DNA of 64,000 nucleotides from Tetrapyrgos nigripes (taxonomy: Eukaryota > Basidiomycota > Agaricomycetes > Agaricales > Campanellaceae): the NCBI GenBank assembly GCA_013368315.1, contig JAACJM010000018.1, positions 496,001 through 560,000 on the forward strand. The letters run 5' to 3'. The notes under the pieces are model-generated. The model searched no databases, had not been told where the DNA came from, and was given only the letters and a program-made list of their open reading frames with translations. Made by a program: the position numbers and the translations under genes. This document shows, in pieces, positions 21,682-32,902 of the stretch (position 1 is its first letter; every line of letters begins with the position of its first letter).

Positions 21682-22637
21682 GCTAAAGCAGTGCATTATA
21701 CTATGAGTCCAAGACTGTCGTTATCATATTTATGGGGGTTTTTATACGTAGTACTGCATGTACATTGACGTTTTGAATACTATTGTAGAGAACTATCTTA
21801 ACCTGCTATATATCTTCTGGTGCAGCGTTCCAACGGATTGTTATTTTCTCCTCCAGCATAGGTGCCAACTACTGACAGACAGAACTAAGGTTCGAGGCGT
21901 AGATGGGCTCTTGTTGTAGCCCTAGACCTGTGAGCTAGACCCATTTTTTAACGTTAGACTGCGAGAGAAGCTGATCGCCTTCATTTCCGCGTATCTAAAG
22001 TCTCAGCCACGACAAACTTCTACGGTTCTCGGACCTTCGCCAATGCTTGCTTAACTCCGTCTCATCTTCTGATCCGATGTAAGTGTATGCCTTCTTGGAG
22101 CACCTTCAAGCAGGAAAAAATCGAAACGTTAAAGGAAAAATTTGCTGAATTGTACTCTCAGAAACCACCGTCACAAGGCATATTATTCGTTCTGAATCAC
22201 GATACAGGAGCTATCTCTTGAAGCACTGCGGTACTGGGGCCTCCGTATTAAATGACAAGGTCATAAGGATGAAATATCCTCGGTACTCTCGGACTTTTGG
22301 TGCGAGATGGGCTTCTATTGGTATTTATAACAAGTTCTTGATACATAGACTAAAGGCACCGACTCGGAAAGGCTGTTAGTCTGCTCCGAAATAGAACTAG
22401 ATTGATCTGGACATTTATCGAGTCCGTTCTATCTCAGTCTCGTGAAGGCTTCTACTTCATACGAACTCACGGCGGGGATGAGTGCATTTTTGTCAGGCAT
22501 TTTTGAACTGGAGTAAATGGCCGGACTACTCCATATGGGACCGTTTATATGCCGAATTTCTATATGGAGTAGCTCCGGCGCCAAGCAAAAACCCGAGATT
22601 TATTCTCATCCACAAATTTCGTTCAAATATGCACTCA
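21682..22637. other. Intergenic, no gene recognised
   Basis: The sequence after the third PARP gene has only short frames with no motif. It leads into the foldback repeat. Confidence 0.4.
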
Positions 22638-23190
22638 CACGCCGAAAAGACTAAAATATCCGCTCGACGGATAGGTGACCGAATAGACATACCAAAACAA
22701 GACATATTTGTAGCCTAGATATACGTCTAAAGAGATAATGTATCAGGAAGCTAGATATGTGAACAGGAAGTTGATATATCTGGACACTTTATGGTACATT
22801 TGATTGATCAGCAGACACATTTTGTTTTGAATCTATGAAAAGAAATACAAAAAGACCTTATTTTCGTACACATTCCGGATCATCTATCTGTCGAGCGGAT
22901 ATTTTTGACTGAATTGAACAAAAATATCCGCTCGACGGATAGGTGATCTGGAATGTGTACGAAAATAAAGTCTTTTTGCATTTCTTTTCATAGATTCGAA
23001 ATAAAACATGTCTGCTCACCAATCAAATGACCCAAAAGGCATCCAAATATATCGAGTTTCTGTTCACGTATCTAGCTTCCTGATACATTATCTTTTTAGA
23101 TGTATATCTAGGCTACAAATATGTCTCATTTTGGTATATCTATTCGGTCATCTATCCGTCGAGCGGATATTTTGGTCTTTTCGGCGTGTC
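22638..23190. mobile_element. Large foldback (inverted) repeat made of two head-to-head MITE-like units
   Basis: About 275 bp on the left (22638-22911) is repeated in reverse complement on the right (22916-23190), with the axis at about 22914 and only a few bases between. The outer ends are ACGCCGAAAAGA. The word ATATCCGCTCGACGGATAG occurs in four places, near 22656, 22890 (complement, one change), 22924 and 23152 (complement), so each arm is itself bounded by inverted repeats. The structure is therefore two copies of one small element in opposite orientation, or one foldback element. There is no transposase. As RNA it would form a long hairpin. Confidence 0.8.
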
Positions 23191-24521
23191 ATTCCTGCCG
23201 TGACTAGGTCGGACTTCATACATAGATCAGATCTAGTCTCGCGTAGCCAGACTGGCGATATACGCTTGACACTTCTCGTGTGCGTATATGTAGATCAGAT
23301 CCACTTATTTTTTTCAGCCCTTGGGCGTTTCCGGACCGCGGATAGACACCCAACTTAGTTTGATGTCACTAGTGATATTCTTTGGATATTCTTGCGAGTT
23401 ATCGGTGACCGCAATCTGAGCCTTCACTCCGCAATCACGAAAACTTCTACTGAGCATCAGTCACGACTACGCTAGTAGTCACACGATATGCCACGTCGCT
23501 GTTACTGCAATACAGGGCCAACTTATAGTTTACCTGAGTTATACTGTGTTTGTAGCGTAGTCGGCTAATTCACTCTCAATTCTCAATTGCACATCTTTCC
23601 TCTGAGCAGAATTTTCCGTACTTCCTGAGTGTTTATGATACCTCCTTGCAATTGGACTGTTTTTATTCTAGGATCTAGATACCAACTGACTGATATAGAG
23701 TGGTACTACCCACGCACTGACACTGGCAGGCGGGGAAAGATGTCTTATTTTAAAGTTTCTTGACAAAGGTCTAATCATCGCCGTGAGTACTTACTCATAT
23801 TTCTCTTTCTCCCCACTCAACGCTCTGTGCGTAGGACTTCAGTGCTGTCCATCATTTGCCTCCGCGGCTTCAAGCGTTGACGTCTCAGGGCTACACACCT
23901 ATTATGCCTCCGAGGCTTTCTTACACTCTCCGGACTTCAAACACCATTATAATCCGTCTCATTTTCCAGTCTCGTCTATTACATATTTTCTTCTTACTTC
24001 CTCAATCTTGAACAAGTTTCATAGTCTGTTTCACTTCACCTAGTAATACTTAATCTGACCCGAGAGACTCATACCTATCATTCTTCTTTCAAGTCTCGTC
24101 CCGAGTATACCCGGGGAGTCGCTGTTTCAGGACTCCCCACGATTTGCCTATTCTTTTTCTTACGAAAAATTCCCTTGGACGATCAGCAAGATAATTAGAT
24201 CATTATAATCATAAGGTCATGTAAGTTTTTCTACAAAGTCTATCATGATTAATTTTTCGTGTAAGAGGTAATGGTACTAGAACGGCTGGTTTGGTTCAGA
24301 GATTCGATTCATACGGCTAACGCAAATCTGTGATGTACAGAAAGAAGTTCAGGGACCATTGGTTCTAGCAGATGAGTTGAGTTGAGTGATATGATGGATT
24401 TCGGACGCTGTAAAAAGTTTATCCGTAAGTAAAAGCCATTGAAGCAACTGATTGTAACGCCAATCGGAAAGGCTCTCACTCACGAGGTCCGGTCTCCCGT
24501 CAGTCATGCTACCAACATTCT
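23191..24521. other. Intergenic, no gene recognised
   Basis: One open frame of 86 codons on the plus strand (23783-24043) has no recognisable feature. The remainder is the 3' flank of the second methyltransferase gene. Confidence 0.4.
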
Positions 24522-25267
24522 TCACGCCAGACCCGGGAAGAACCACCATTGAACGTTGGCCGCGTATCTTTCCCAATCATCTGGGAAAAGCTTCTTCATT
24601 TGTGCGTCCTCCGCCGCCGCTCTACTCAGTCCAACTGCCAACGTCCACATCCACCATGCAGCGCATACGACGATGGCACTGCTGTTCGCGCTGAGAGGCC
24701 CGCATTCTGTAAACCAGCTTCCTTTTGTGAGGTGGGATAATCCCAGTCCCATGATCATAAGCATTGATCCTGTGTAGGCGGGATGACGAACGTATGCGTA
24801 AAATCGGGAAGTGATGAGGCGGTGGTTGGGGTGGATGGTTAAATCAAAGGTGAAGAGTTCTCCGAGGGTTCTGAAGCAGTCGAGACGTATGTAAGAGCCT
24901 AGAACGACTGCCACGGCTCCTATCACGAAGGTCGGAGACGTGTGGATATTAGGATTGGAGGATTTTGGACAGATGAGAGTCGAGGTCGGGGATAGATATG
25001 ACAGCGAGAAGTGATCGGAGAGAAAATATAGCGACTCGAATAAAGCGCATATCCAAGCAACGGTCATATGTATCTGTCGAAACCTCCATTAATTGACGAA
25101 TTGTAGACGAAACGACGACGTACCTTGAAGATGAAAGGGGCAATCTGAAGAATATACAGTTCATCCTTATGGTAGCGCGTCTTCTCTTGAGTTTTATTTG
25201 GAGGAGTGCAGGCCAGGCTATTCGCCAGAGCTTGCACTAGGACGAGAGATACGCGAGCGAGGGACAT
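24522..25267 (-). CDS. Isoprenylcysteine carboxyl methyltransferase-like (ICMT) membrane protein, second copy
   Basis: A complete two-exon gene. Exon 1 from 25267 encodes MSLARVSLVLVQALANSLAC and CTPPNKTQEKTRYHKDELYI; the intron is 25074-25123 (GTACGT...ACAG). Exon 2 carries several membrane segments and the family core: IRLDCFRTLGELFTFDLTIH, HRLITSRFYAYVRHPAYTGS (SAM and prenylcysteine site), and the C-terminal AEDAQMKKLFPDDWERYAAN ending WWFFPGLA. It should act in an endomembrane; the natural substrate of these fungal paralogs is unknown. It is clearly related to but diverged from the copy at 14008-15126, and the two flank the NADAR/PARP block. A TTTATAAA at about 25335-25343 is a plausible TATA box. 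Confidence 0.8.
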
Positions 25268-25712
25268 GAGGATTTATCTGGGTGATGGGTAGAAGGATGG
25301 AGAGTTTGCAGGATATGTATCCAACCGGTCGCCGTTTATAAAGGGGAGATGTTCTTGACTTTCTGGCAGCCTGCATTTCAGATATCAATCTGGATTAAAT
25401 CTGAATAGAAAGGAATGCCATATACATACCAAAAGAAATCCGCGGTTGCTTGGCGAGGACAGGAAAACCGCGTCATTAGACATTTATAGAATCTCCTTAA
25501 AAAGCAATCTGCATACAGTGACTGGAGAAACGAGGATTACAGCTGTGGTGTGGAGTCAGAGAAGGCATCAAACTTTCCAAACGGCTGATCAGGCTCGGCT
25601 CATGTCCGGCAACAGGCGGAGTATGTCCGAAAATTAAGCGCTGTCAAGTTCACACGCGTCTTTTTCTTCTTGTCCGCCAGGTCATCGCCAGCGTTAGGTC
25701 ACTCCGTGCAAG

Positions 25713-28700
25713 ATGTCCACCACAGAATGGTCTCCTTCCACTTGGAGATCAAAGCCTGTTGCCCAGGTGCGAATTCTTGTCCTTAGTATGCATTACCACC
25801 CTCATCCATGCACCATTTAGGATGTCGAATACACAAATCAAGATCAGTTGGATAAGTCAGTTTACATGGATGTAGCTATCCCGAGTCGCTGAGGATGTTA
25901 ATACGAGCAGAGTACTTCACAAACTGGGGACACTTCCGCCCCTGGTCACTCCGTCGGAGGTCTGTCGCATAAAGCTCCGTATCATGGTCAAAACGCCAAC
26001 AGACCCATCTAGATCGAACGCCTTCGGTACCAACTCGGTCTTGTTCAGCATAACGAGGCGTTTCTCCTTCACGCGGGCGACTGTGCCGAGAGTTTTGATG
26101 CATGTACACATGTACGTTATCCGCAAATCTATGCAGCACGGATCTTTGCTTATTTTCGACAGGAAAACATTTCGACCAAGATCGGATTAATTCTATCTTT
26201 TTCACTCATCCTTGTTTGGGGTGGTCGTTTACCTATTGTAATCCCTTCGCCTTACAACAATTCTTGTTCTGAGCATTTGCCGTCCAGGTCCGTATCGGTC
26301 GAATTGCAGGGCAATATGCAAAACCACGAAGCAGTAAAACGGAAAAGGTTCGAGACAAAGAGGTGCTAAGCTTTAGGTGAGTGCGATCATTGCCCAGACT
26401 TGGTCACTTTCTGAATCTTACGACATAGGGGAGATAATATCAACGGGTAAGCCTTATCCCTGGCAGGACCTCCTCGATTTTGAACGGAGAATTTTTGTTC
26501 CATAGACTCGACCCTGATGACCGCACTCCGGATCCTGAGCGACTCTTACGGTGTGCCTCAGCCCTGATACCAACTCTGCTATCGCTCAATCCCCTTTCCT
26601 AGTGCATACTTTCACTCCACAACCACGCTCAACTACATTCGCGGTCTGCTCACGTCAGGTTTCGCCTCCCTTCACCATCCAAGAGACTGGTCATTGAACC
26701 ACGTTCGGTCACCTTCTCTCCGGCGTGAATTCGAAAACATCGTCGATTCGCTATCGGATGCACTGGATTTTAGTCGTACTATTGGAGCTGATACAAGTGG
26801 TTTATCGTATGAGCGCGGAGGAGGGCGGGGAACGCTGGCCGAGGTTGACTTCTATACGAGGTGAGTGAGCGCTTGAGCCCTCTAGCTTTTGGTTTTGGCT
26901 TTTCTTCTCCCACCATTCTCCCATCTATTCTTCAATCTAATGTTGTATTGTATCGTCGTCCTTCGATAGGATAGATACACAGATTACATTTTGCATTTCA
27001 AATTATCTTATCTTACCCTCAATCACTTGGTACTAACGCCACCTCATGTTAGCCACGAAGGCCTCAGTCTTCCCTACGAAGAAGCTCTCACTCGAAAAAT
27101 TTCCATTCCTTCGGGGATTAAATCTCGTGAACACACTAAGACTTTCGAGTCACAGGAAAGCAAAGACAGCGACACAACTACGTATTACAACACTTCAGCC
27201 CATTTCCTCTGGATTGGTGATCGTACGAGACAGTTGACTGGAGCACATGTTGAGTATTTCCGTGGTATACGGAATCCAATCGGCATCAAAGTAGGACCTA
27301 GTATGAGTGAGGAGGAGTTGGTCAGGTTGTTAGATAGTAAGTGTTACGTATGGATTTTTCGTGATCTATCTCTGTTTTTCCTCTCAACTTCGGAGGAGAT
27401 AGAGTCAAGGATTGCTGACAGCTCTTTCTGTCTACCCGTGCAGTCGTGAACCCAAACAGAGACTCGGGCAGAATCACCCTGATCACTCGTTACGGCGCCT
27501 CAAAGGTAAAGTCCTCAGGGGTCGTCTCGATTTTCATTTTATTTCATTTTCCATTCCATTTTCTTCATTGTTCCTGTCATCGACACTTCACATCGCGCGT
27601 GTCAGTGGTTACTCCCCTGTTTTCGCATACATTCCTAAATACGTTTCATTGCCACCGTCGTGCTACCTTTGCTCATTGTATCATTGTATTCCTACTTATG
27701 CGTCTCGCACCTCGCTGGCGATCGATGGTGGCGCACATCGTGCTTTCGATGTGCCCCAACCACACGCATTAGTTACACATTTCAAAATATTTCAAAGGAG
27801 CCAACGTTTTCCCCTTGCATTCCTTCCCTTTTTTCTCAATTCCTCGTCGGCTTTAGGAACATTTACTTCACATTTATTCCTTGCAATTGGCTTGAGACCA
27901 CTTGCGTCGTGTTTTCACAAACTGACGTGATACTGACCTCGTTCATCCTTATCCTTCTTTCTGCAGATCGAAGAGTATCTCGCCTCTCATATCACTGCTG
28001 TAAGAAAGTCTGGGCACCCAGTGATCTGGGTATGCGATCCTATGCACGGAAAGTGAGTCGGAGTCGCCCCTTCTTTTCCTTCCCGTCCTCTGTCTTCACT
28101 ACAACGTCATCTATTCTATTCATCCATTTGTCCCTGCTAAACCATTTTTCCTGCCTCCTATTGGCTAACCAACGCATCTACGTACAGCACCCTAACCTCT
28201 TCCGGCGGCCTAAAAACCCGCAACTTCGGTACTATAATTAGCGAACTTACCGCTTGTCTCCGTATTCACGCCGAGAATGGATCACGTTTGGGTGGAGTCA
28301 GTTTAGAGTTTACAGGTGAATTGAACGATGAGGGATTTAGTGTGACGGAGTGTTTGGGTGGGAGTATGGAGTTGAGTGAGGAACAGCTTGGGTTGAGGTA
28401 TCAGGTGAGCATGGATATGAATAAGTTGGTTGAGTCGGGATCAGAGAATGTCGAGGACCGGATGGATGGGGGATGTCTGCGAGAGGCAGATGATCATGAC
28501 GAGCAAATGGTCAGGATAATTGATATCCACCAAGATGTCATGAGGTTGCCAAGGCGCTTATTCGAGAATCAAGGCGGACAACCGGATGGACGATGTCTAC
28601 GAGCGGACTGATGATTGTGACTAGTACTCAATGGTCTCCTCCAAGATGCCATGGGGTTACCGATATCTACGGAATATGTTTACTAATATGCCTTCTTTCT

Positions 28701-28947
28701 TTCTAGTCGTTCTGTGACCCTCGACTCAATTTCGAGCAAAGTCTAGGTAGGTCTTGACCCTTCCTTGCTTTCTTGACGGACCGGATGGCTTGTATTCATA
28801 TTCATCATTCTCTTCTTCACAGATGTAGCCTTCCTCATTTCAAACCACTTCAAGAAAGAATTAAAAAGCTCGCGCAAGTTGAAAGAGGGCGAGGTGGATT
28901 CCTCGGAGGTTTTGTACTCTGAGCTGGGTGGTAAAAAACGGGTATGA
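25713..28947 (+). CDS. Class II 3-deoxy-7-phosphoheptulonate (DAHP) synthase
   Basis: Condenses phosphoenolpyruvate with erythrose 4-phosphate, the first step of the shikimate pathway to aromatic amino acids. The start is [18 protein letters not shown]. Segments in order: [39 protein letters not shown] (metal-binding Cys), [187 protein letters not shown] and [18 protein letters not shown], ending at 28947. The whole class II core is present and uninterrupted by stops once about twelve introns are removed. Two introns are unusually long for this locus: about 27506-27966 and 28406-28708. The usual LQGGDCAE reads LHAGDCAE here. Confidence 0.85.
28406..28708 (+). repeat. Tandem imperfect repeat inside a long intron of the DAHP synthase gene
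   Basis: Two stretches (about 28450-28555 and 28570-28670) share words such as CGGATGGA, GATGTCT, GATGAT, CCAAGATG and GGTTRCC in the same order. This looks like a local duplication that lengthened the intron to about 300 nt, whereas neighbouring introns are near 50-60 nt. Confidence 0.45.
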
Positions 28948-29768
28948 AACTATCAATTTGGAGAATTCTGGGAATCTTGGAATAATTACGATGGAATACG
29001 ATGGCGTACAGATTGGAAAAACCGTAATACGAAATGCTTCGATGGATTCATATGTCGTTGAATCATGCTGCAAGAAGCGTCGGCGGTGAAAGGGTGAAAG
29101 GAGAGTTCGAATTCTCTTCATATTCATTGAAGGCATCATGATTAATGCTTCGCAATTGCTGTGAAAGTGCTGCGGCCTCATCTCATTTTTATCCAGATCG
29201 TTGCTACTTACTGCCCGAACGAGTATTCTCTCAGTGGCGTGTCCCACTCATTCTCAACTTCTTTGGAATACAATTCCCCTGCAACTTTAAAGTTGTATCT
29301 TTCCGACTCAGCATTCGTTGGAACAAATGACTCAAGCGAACGTCAATTCTGAGAAAATTTAGTAAAGGTCATAAGATAAGTGACCATGCGTGTGCTCAAA
29401 ATTGGCCTCAAAAATGGGCTAATCGTTAAGTCCACAACGAGATCAGAAAGCCAGACCACGGACGCGTAGCAAGTAAGTTACGCGGTAAGTTTCATTTAGA
29501 GCTTGTCCCCTTCTCGTTTGTCCTCTCACATCGTTGATAATCTTACTAAGGCTAATCCTGGTTACTACAGCCGTCCCATAGCCTGGAGACGCTCCCGTAG
29601 GGAGCACGGGAGCGGCTGGTTTCCAGTCCACCTATGACGTCGCAGAACTTGGACCCAGGTAAGGACCAGCGCACCATAAGAGAGAAAGAACACCAAGGTA
29701 AGCTAAGTACTAGTGGAGCTCCCGCTCGCTTTTCCCCAATTCGTTAAGCCAAAGACTTAGATTGAACA
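28948..29768. other. Intergenic, one stem-loop, no gene recognised
   Basis: No coding feature is recognised. An 8-bp perfect hairpin (GCTCCCGT, 7-nt loop, ACGGGAGC) lies at about 29590-29612. Confidence 0.4.
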
Positions 29769-30208
29769 ATGAAATCCACACCAAACGCCCCGACAACCAT
29801 ACCTATACAAACTGGTGCGTTGTTATCCTCTACTAGAGTTTATGCCAAGTACTTGGCCAAACCTGACTCCTGACTCACGTTTGACCGTGATAAACTTGTC
29901 ACTTATACGCAGCATTACCAGACGAGGAATACGACATCGATCTCGGTGCCGAGTCTCACAAATCTCTCTTGCACGAAGATATAGCAGTAGATCCTGGATC
30001 TCAGAGTCCAACGTCCCTACCTTCCGCTTCCTCTGACCACTCGCACTCGGACGGATGGAAAGCTGCCGGTATCGCCGTGCACACCGCCGTCCCCTCTCGC
30101 TCACGAAACTGGCATTCCCATTTGTTCTCGCAGAAATTGAAAGAGGACCAAGAAAAGCAGAAAAAGGTGCAGATGCAGAAAGTGAAAGGGATCGGGGGGG
30201 GGGGATGA
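29769..30208 (+). CDS. Hypothetical protein, possibly with further exons downstream
   Basis: A two-exon reading: MKSTPNAPTTIPIQT (29769-29814), an intron 29815-29912 (GTGCGT...GCAG), then ALPDEEYDIDLGAESHKSLL, SDGWKAAGIAVHTAVPSRSR and a Lys/Glu/Gln-rich tail. The frame ends just after a run of ten or more G (near 30192-30202). If that run is one base different in reality, the frame continues into DERVWDLM and, after a GTGTCA...TCTCAG intron, into FDPAFNACRTPCCKTTYYLE in 30302-30823. I do not recognise the family. The gene may be real but its 3' half is uncertain. Confidence 0.35.
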
Positions 30209-32330
30209 GAGGGTGTGGGATTTGATGAGTGTCAAATGTTTTTGGTGGCTGTGGCTTTGACTGACGTATCTATTCTTGGACCTGGACCTCTTCTTCTCAG
30301 TTTCGACCCCGCCTTCAACGCATGTCGGACGCCATGCTGTAAGACGACTTATTATCTAGAACATATAACCGACATGAGTGCTCCGTGTTCCATATCTTCT
30401 TCCTTCAATCGTCGCTCGCCTTCGTCCGTAACACTGACTCTCCTTCTCTTACATGCAACTCAATCTCACTCTTCGACCTTCTGGTTGTTGATCTCCATCT
30501 TTCATCCTCTTAAACCTTCAAAGTGGCTCACTGGTGCATCCTCCCCGGGTCTCTGTCCCTCATGCGAAACGCCCTGTGAGATGCGTGGCAAGGACGTTTT
30601 AACTACCTCTGCCTCGGTTTCTGCCTCCTCTAAGGACTATTCCTCCTCCTTGGTGTCTGTACCATTCCAGTCCTCTATCAACACTAACGCGAAGCCAATT
30701 ACCTCGAGCCTCGGCCCCTCTCCGCTGTCTGCGTCTGTCATTACAGCTAATTTGAGTCGGATTGCGGAGCCCGTTTATCATCCTCTGATGGAAAGTATGG
30801 TTGATACTGGGGGATTAGGCTGAGAGAATAGAATGTGGATTGAGTATGTGCAAATTAACTATTTCATGATCATGATGTTGCGATGTTGACGCCAAGTTAG
30901 ACGAGGCAGGGAGTGAATCGAAAATGGACAACGAATATCATGATTCGTAGATGGGGATGGGGTTGGGGACGATGACGGTGATGGTGATGGTGCTGCCCAA
31001 TGCGACTCGGGCTCGGGGGGAGAAAGTTGAAGATGAAGATGAATGGTGAAAGGGAAAGGGAAAGGGGATGATGGGAAGATTTAGAATACTGTAACTTAGT
31101 CGAAGAGACACATTGATATGTAGTATACTAGCAAGGTTATTGAGGCACCGAGCATCTGATATCCTGTTAAAATGGACGTGCTCGCAAGAAGTAAAGCTTC
31201 CTTAGCTCAGTTGGTAGAGCGCGAGTCTCATAGGTCATGTCAGGATCATTCATTCATTCATTCATCCCTGCTGCTGTCGACCTCCAGCTCAACCTTCCCG
31301 TCCTCTACCTCATATCTTATGGTGCGTAGTCATTGCCGTCTTGATGCTGACATCTTTGGTGTACAGATTGTGAAGTTTTTATGAGGTCTCACCATCTCAC
31401 ATCTGAGACCTCTCCGACAAACACTCTCTCCTGTACTTTCAGTGCGCCTCTAGTCTGAGAGGTCCTCACACCCCTTCAACACTTCCCTGCTCTCCCTTTG
31501 ACATCTTCCAGTGTCCTTGTTACAAAATCTATTGTTGCCAAGCTGCTCAACAATACCTCTACTAGACTCCCAATCTTCCTTCTTCACTCCTGTGTGTTGA
31601 CAGTACCTCAAGACTTCTCCCCACTTCCTGGTCCCTTTCACCCCTCCAATCTCCCATCCTCACTCCCTCCACTGCGTACACTGCGTCATCTCTCTTCATC
31701 GCAGCTGGTGTCTCAGTATCTATGACTTCTGCCAGTGACGTCAGCAGTCCAAATACCTGAGGCTTTCCACCATCCGCCCATCTTTCTGGATCCCATGAGG
31801 CCTAGGCCATCAAAAACAGTCTCGGACGACTGGACTGCAGGGGGGCATATGCTCGTCTGCAGGGCTTTTGGATAGGGCTTTCAGATTGCCTCACTTTCTT
31901 TCCCTGCTGCTTATCTTTCCAGTGCAGCACCCATTCCTACAGTCTCCACCACCATCTCCTCCACTGCTGTTGATATTCAGCCTTACGTCTACAGCATTTC
32001 TCTCCCATCCATCTCTTTTGTATCTTTTTCTCTCTACATTGTTTTGTAGGTTGCATGTACTTGTACAGTAGTAGTAGTACTTACTGTAATAACTCAAATC
32101 CTGCTTACTAACCTTTCTTTCAGCATATCCTTACTTCCTCCAATGGTCCTATCCCATTTTGGGTCAAGACAATGCCACACTGTCTCTGCACCTTCACATT
32201 GAGACATTGTCATACTGTCTCTGTGTTGTACCAGTGCTTCAGTGTTGTAGATGCCCTACACTGCCTGCAAGGACAATTGGCCCTATGACACTGTTGCTTG
32301 CCCTGCAGTATCCAGTAATTGGGTCTACAT
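30209..32330. other. No certain gene; possible 3' exons of the preceding hypothetical gene, then anonymous sequence
   Basis: A 202-codon open frame (30215-30823) is Ser-rich and might contain exons of the upstream gene. From 30830 on only low-complexity GATGATGG/GGTGATGG and (CATT)n stretches and short frames are present. A tRNA-Met-like 5' half lies at 31196-31232. Confidence 0.35.
31196..31232 (+). tRNA. 5' half of an elongator tRNA-Met (CAT), truncated
   Basis: GCTTCCTTAGCTCAGTTGGT followed by AGAGCGCGAGTCTCATA matches a tRNA-Met from the acceptor stem through the D-arm to the anticodon CAT, with an intact A box. The 3' half (variable loop, T arm, acceptor 3' strand) does not follow: after base 37 the sequence becomes a (CATT)n tract. 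It cannot make a tRNA by itself. A degenerate 3' half lies beyond the nested retroelements (47421-47461). Confidence 0.6.
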
Positions 32331-32335
32331 AGAGC
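32331..32335. repeat. Target-site duplication of the copia element (left)
   Basis: AGAGC here matches AGAGC at 47346-47350, directly outside the two LTRs. Confidence 0.8.
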
Positions 32336-32734
32336 TAATGAAGCAGCAACTAATCAGTGTAGGGTGACCAGTCAATGGAGCTCACCAAGTAGAATGCTGA
32401 GGAGAAAGCTTGTAGAGCTTAGATGCGAAGTGCTTGAAGAGCAGATAGAACTAGATATTGTTCTGTAGTAAATATGACTTTACATAGAGCTTTTATACTA
32501 GATAAAGAGCATGTAATTACTAATATCTAAATTGTCCATGGACATACTTGGAGACTAAGAGAATACTGCCATTGGCCATATTGCTATCTACAGAGATATC
32601 ACTATATACTAAGAGATAAGAGTAATGTCTGGAGAGTGTCCTGGAGGACTAGCATACTTATAGCTATGTAGAAGTTTCATAATAACTCCATATAGAATCA
32701 TAGTTACTATACATGGAAGGTATATATTTCAACA
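32336..32734 (-). repeat. Copia 3' LTR
   Basis: On the coding strand it begins TGTTGAA and ends CATTA. It is paired with 46947-47345. The inner neighbour 32735-32746 is CTCCCCCTTGCT, whose complement AGCAAGGGGGAG is a polypurine tract for plus-strand priming. Confidence 0.85.
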
Positions 32735-32902
32735 CTCCCCCTTGCTTTAGATGTGGACTTAAGTGCAGCATTGTAAGTGCACATCAAGGATTAATTGATT
32801 CTTGAATGAACATATAAATCATGGAGTGCGAGTAGTATCCACTCTAAAATTTAATGTGAAAATCTTGAGTTGTTTCCAACCCATAAGTAGTTCATATTGT
32901 AT

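Noticed and set aside
22638..23190. tRNA or structured RNA gene in the foldback region
   Set aside because: Symmetry extends over the full 550 bp and has no A/B boxes; an inverted repeat explains it.
27412..28241. Open frames of up to 193 codons in the long DAHP synthase introns
   Set aside because: They lie in the intron between RYGASK and IEEYLASH and have no similarity to anything; splicing joins the conserved exons exactly.
28861..29247. Minus-strand frame overlapping the end of the DAHP synthase gene
   Set aside because: Antisense to the last exon; no motif.
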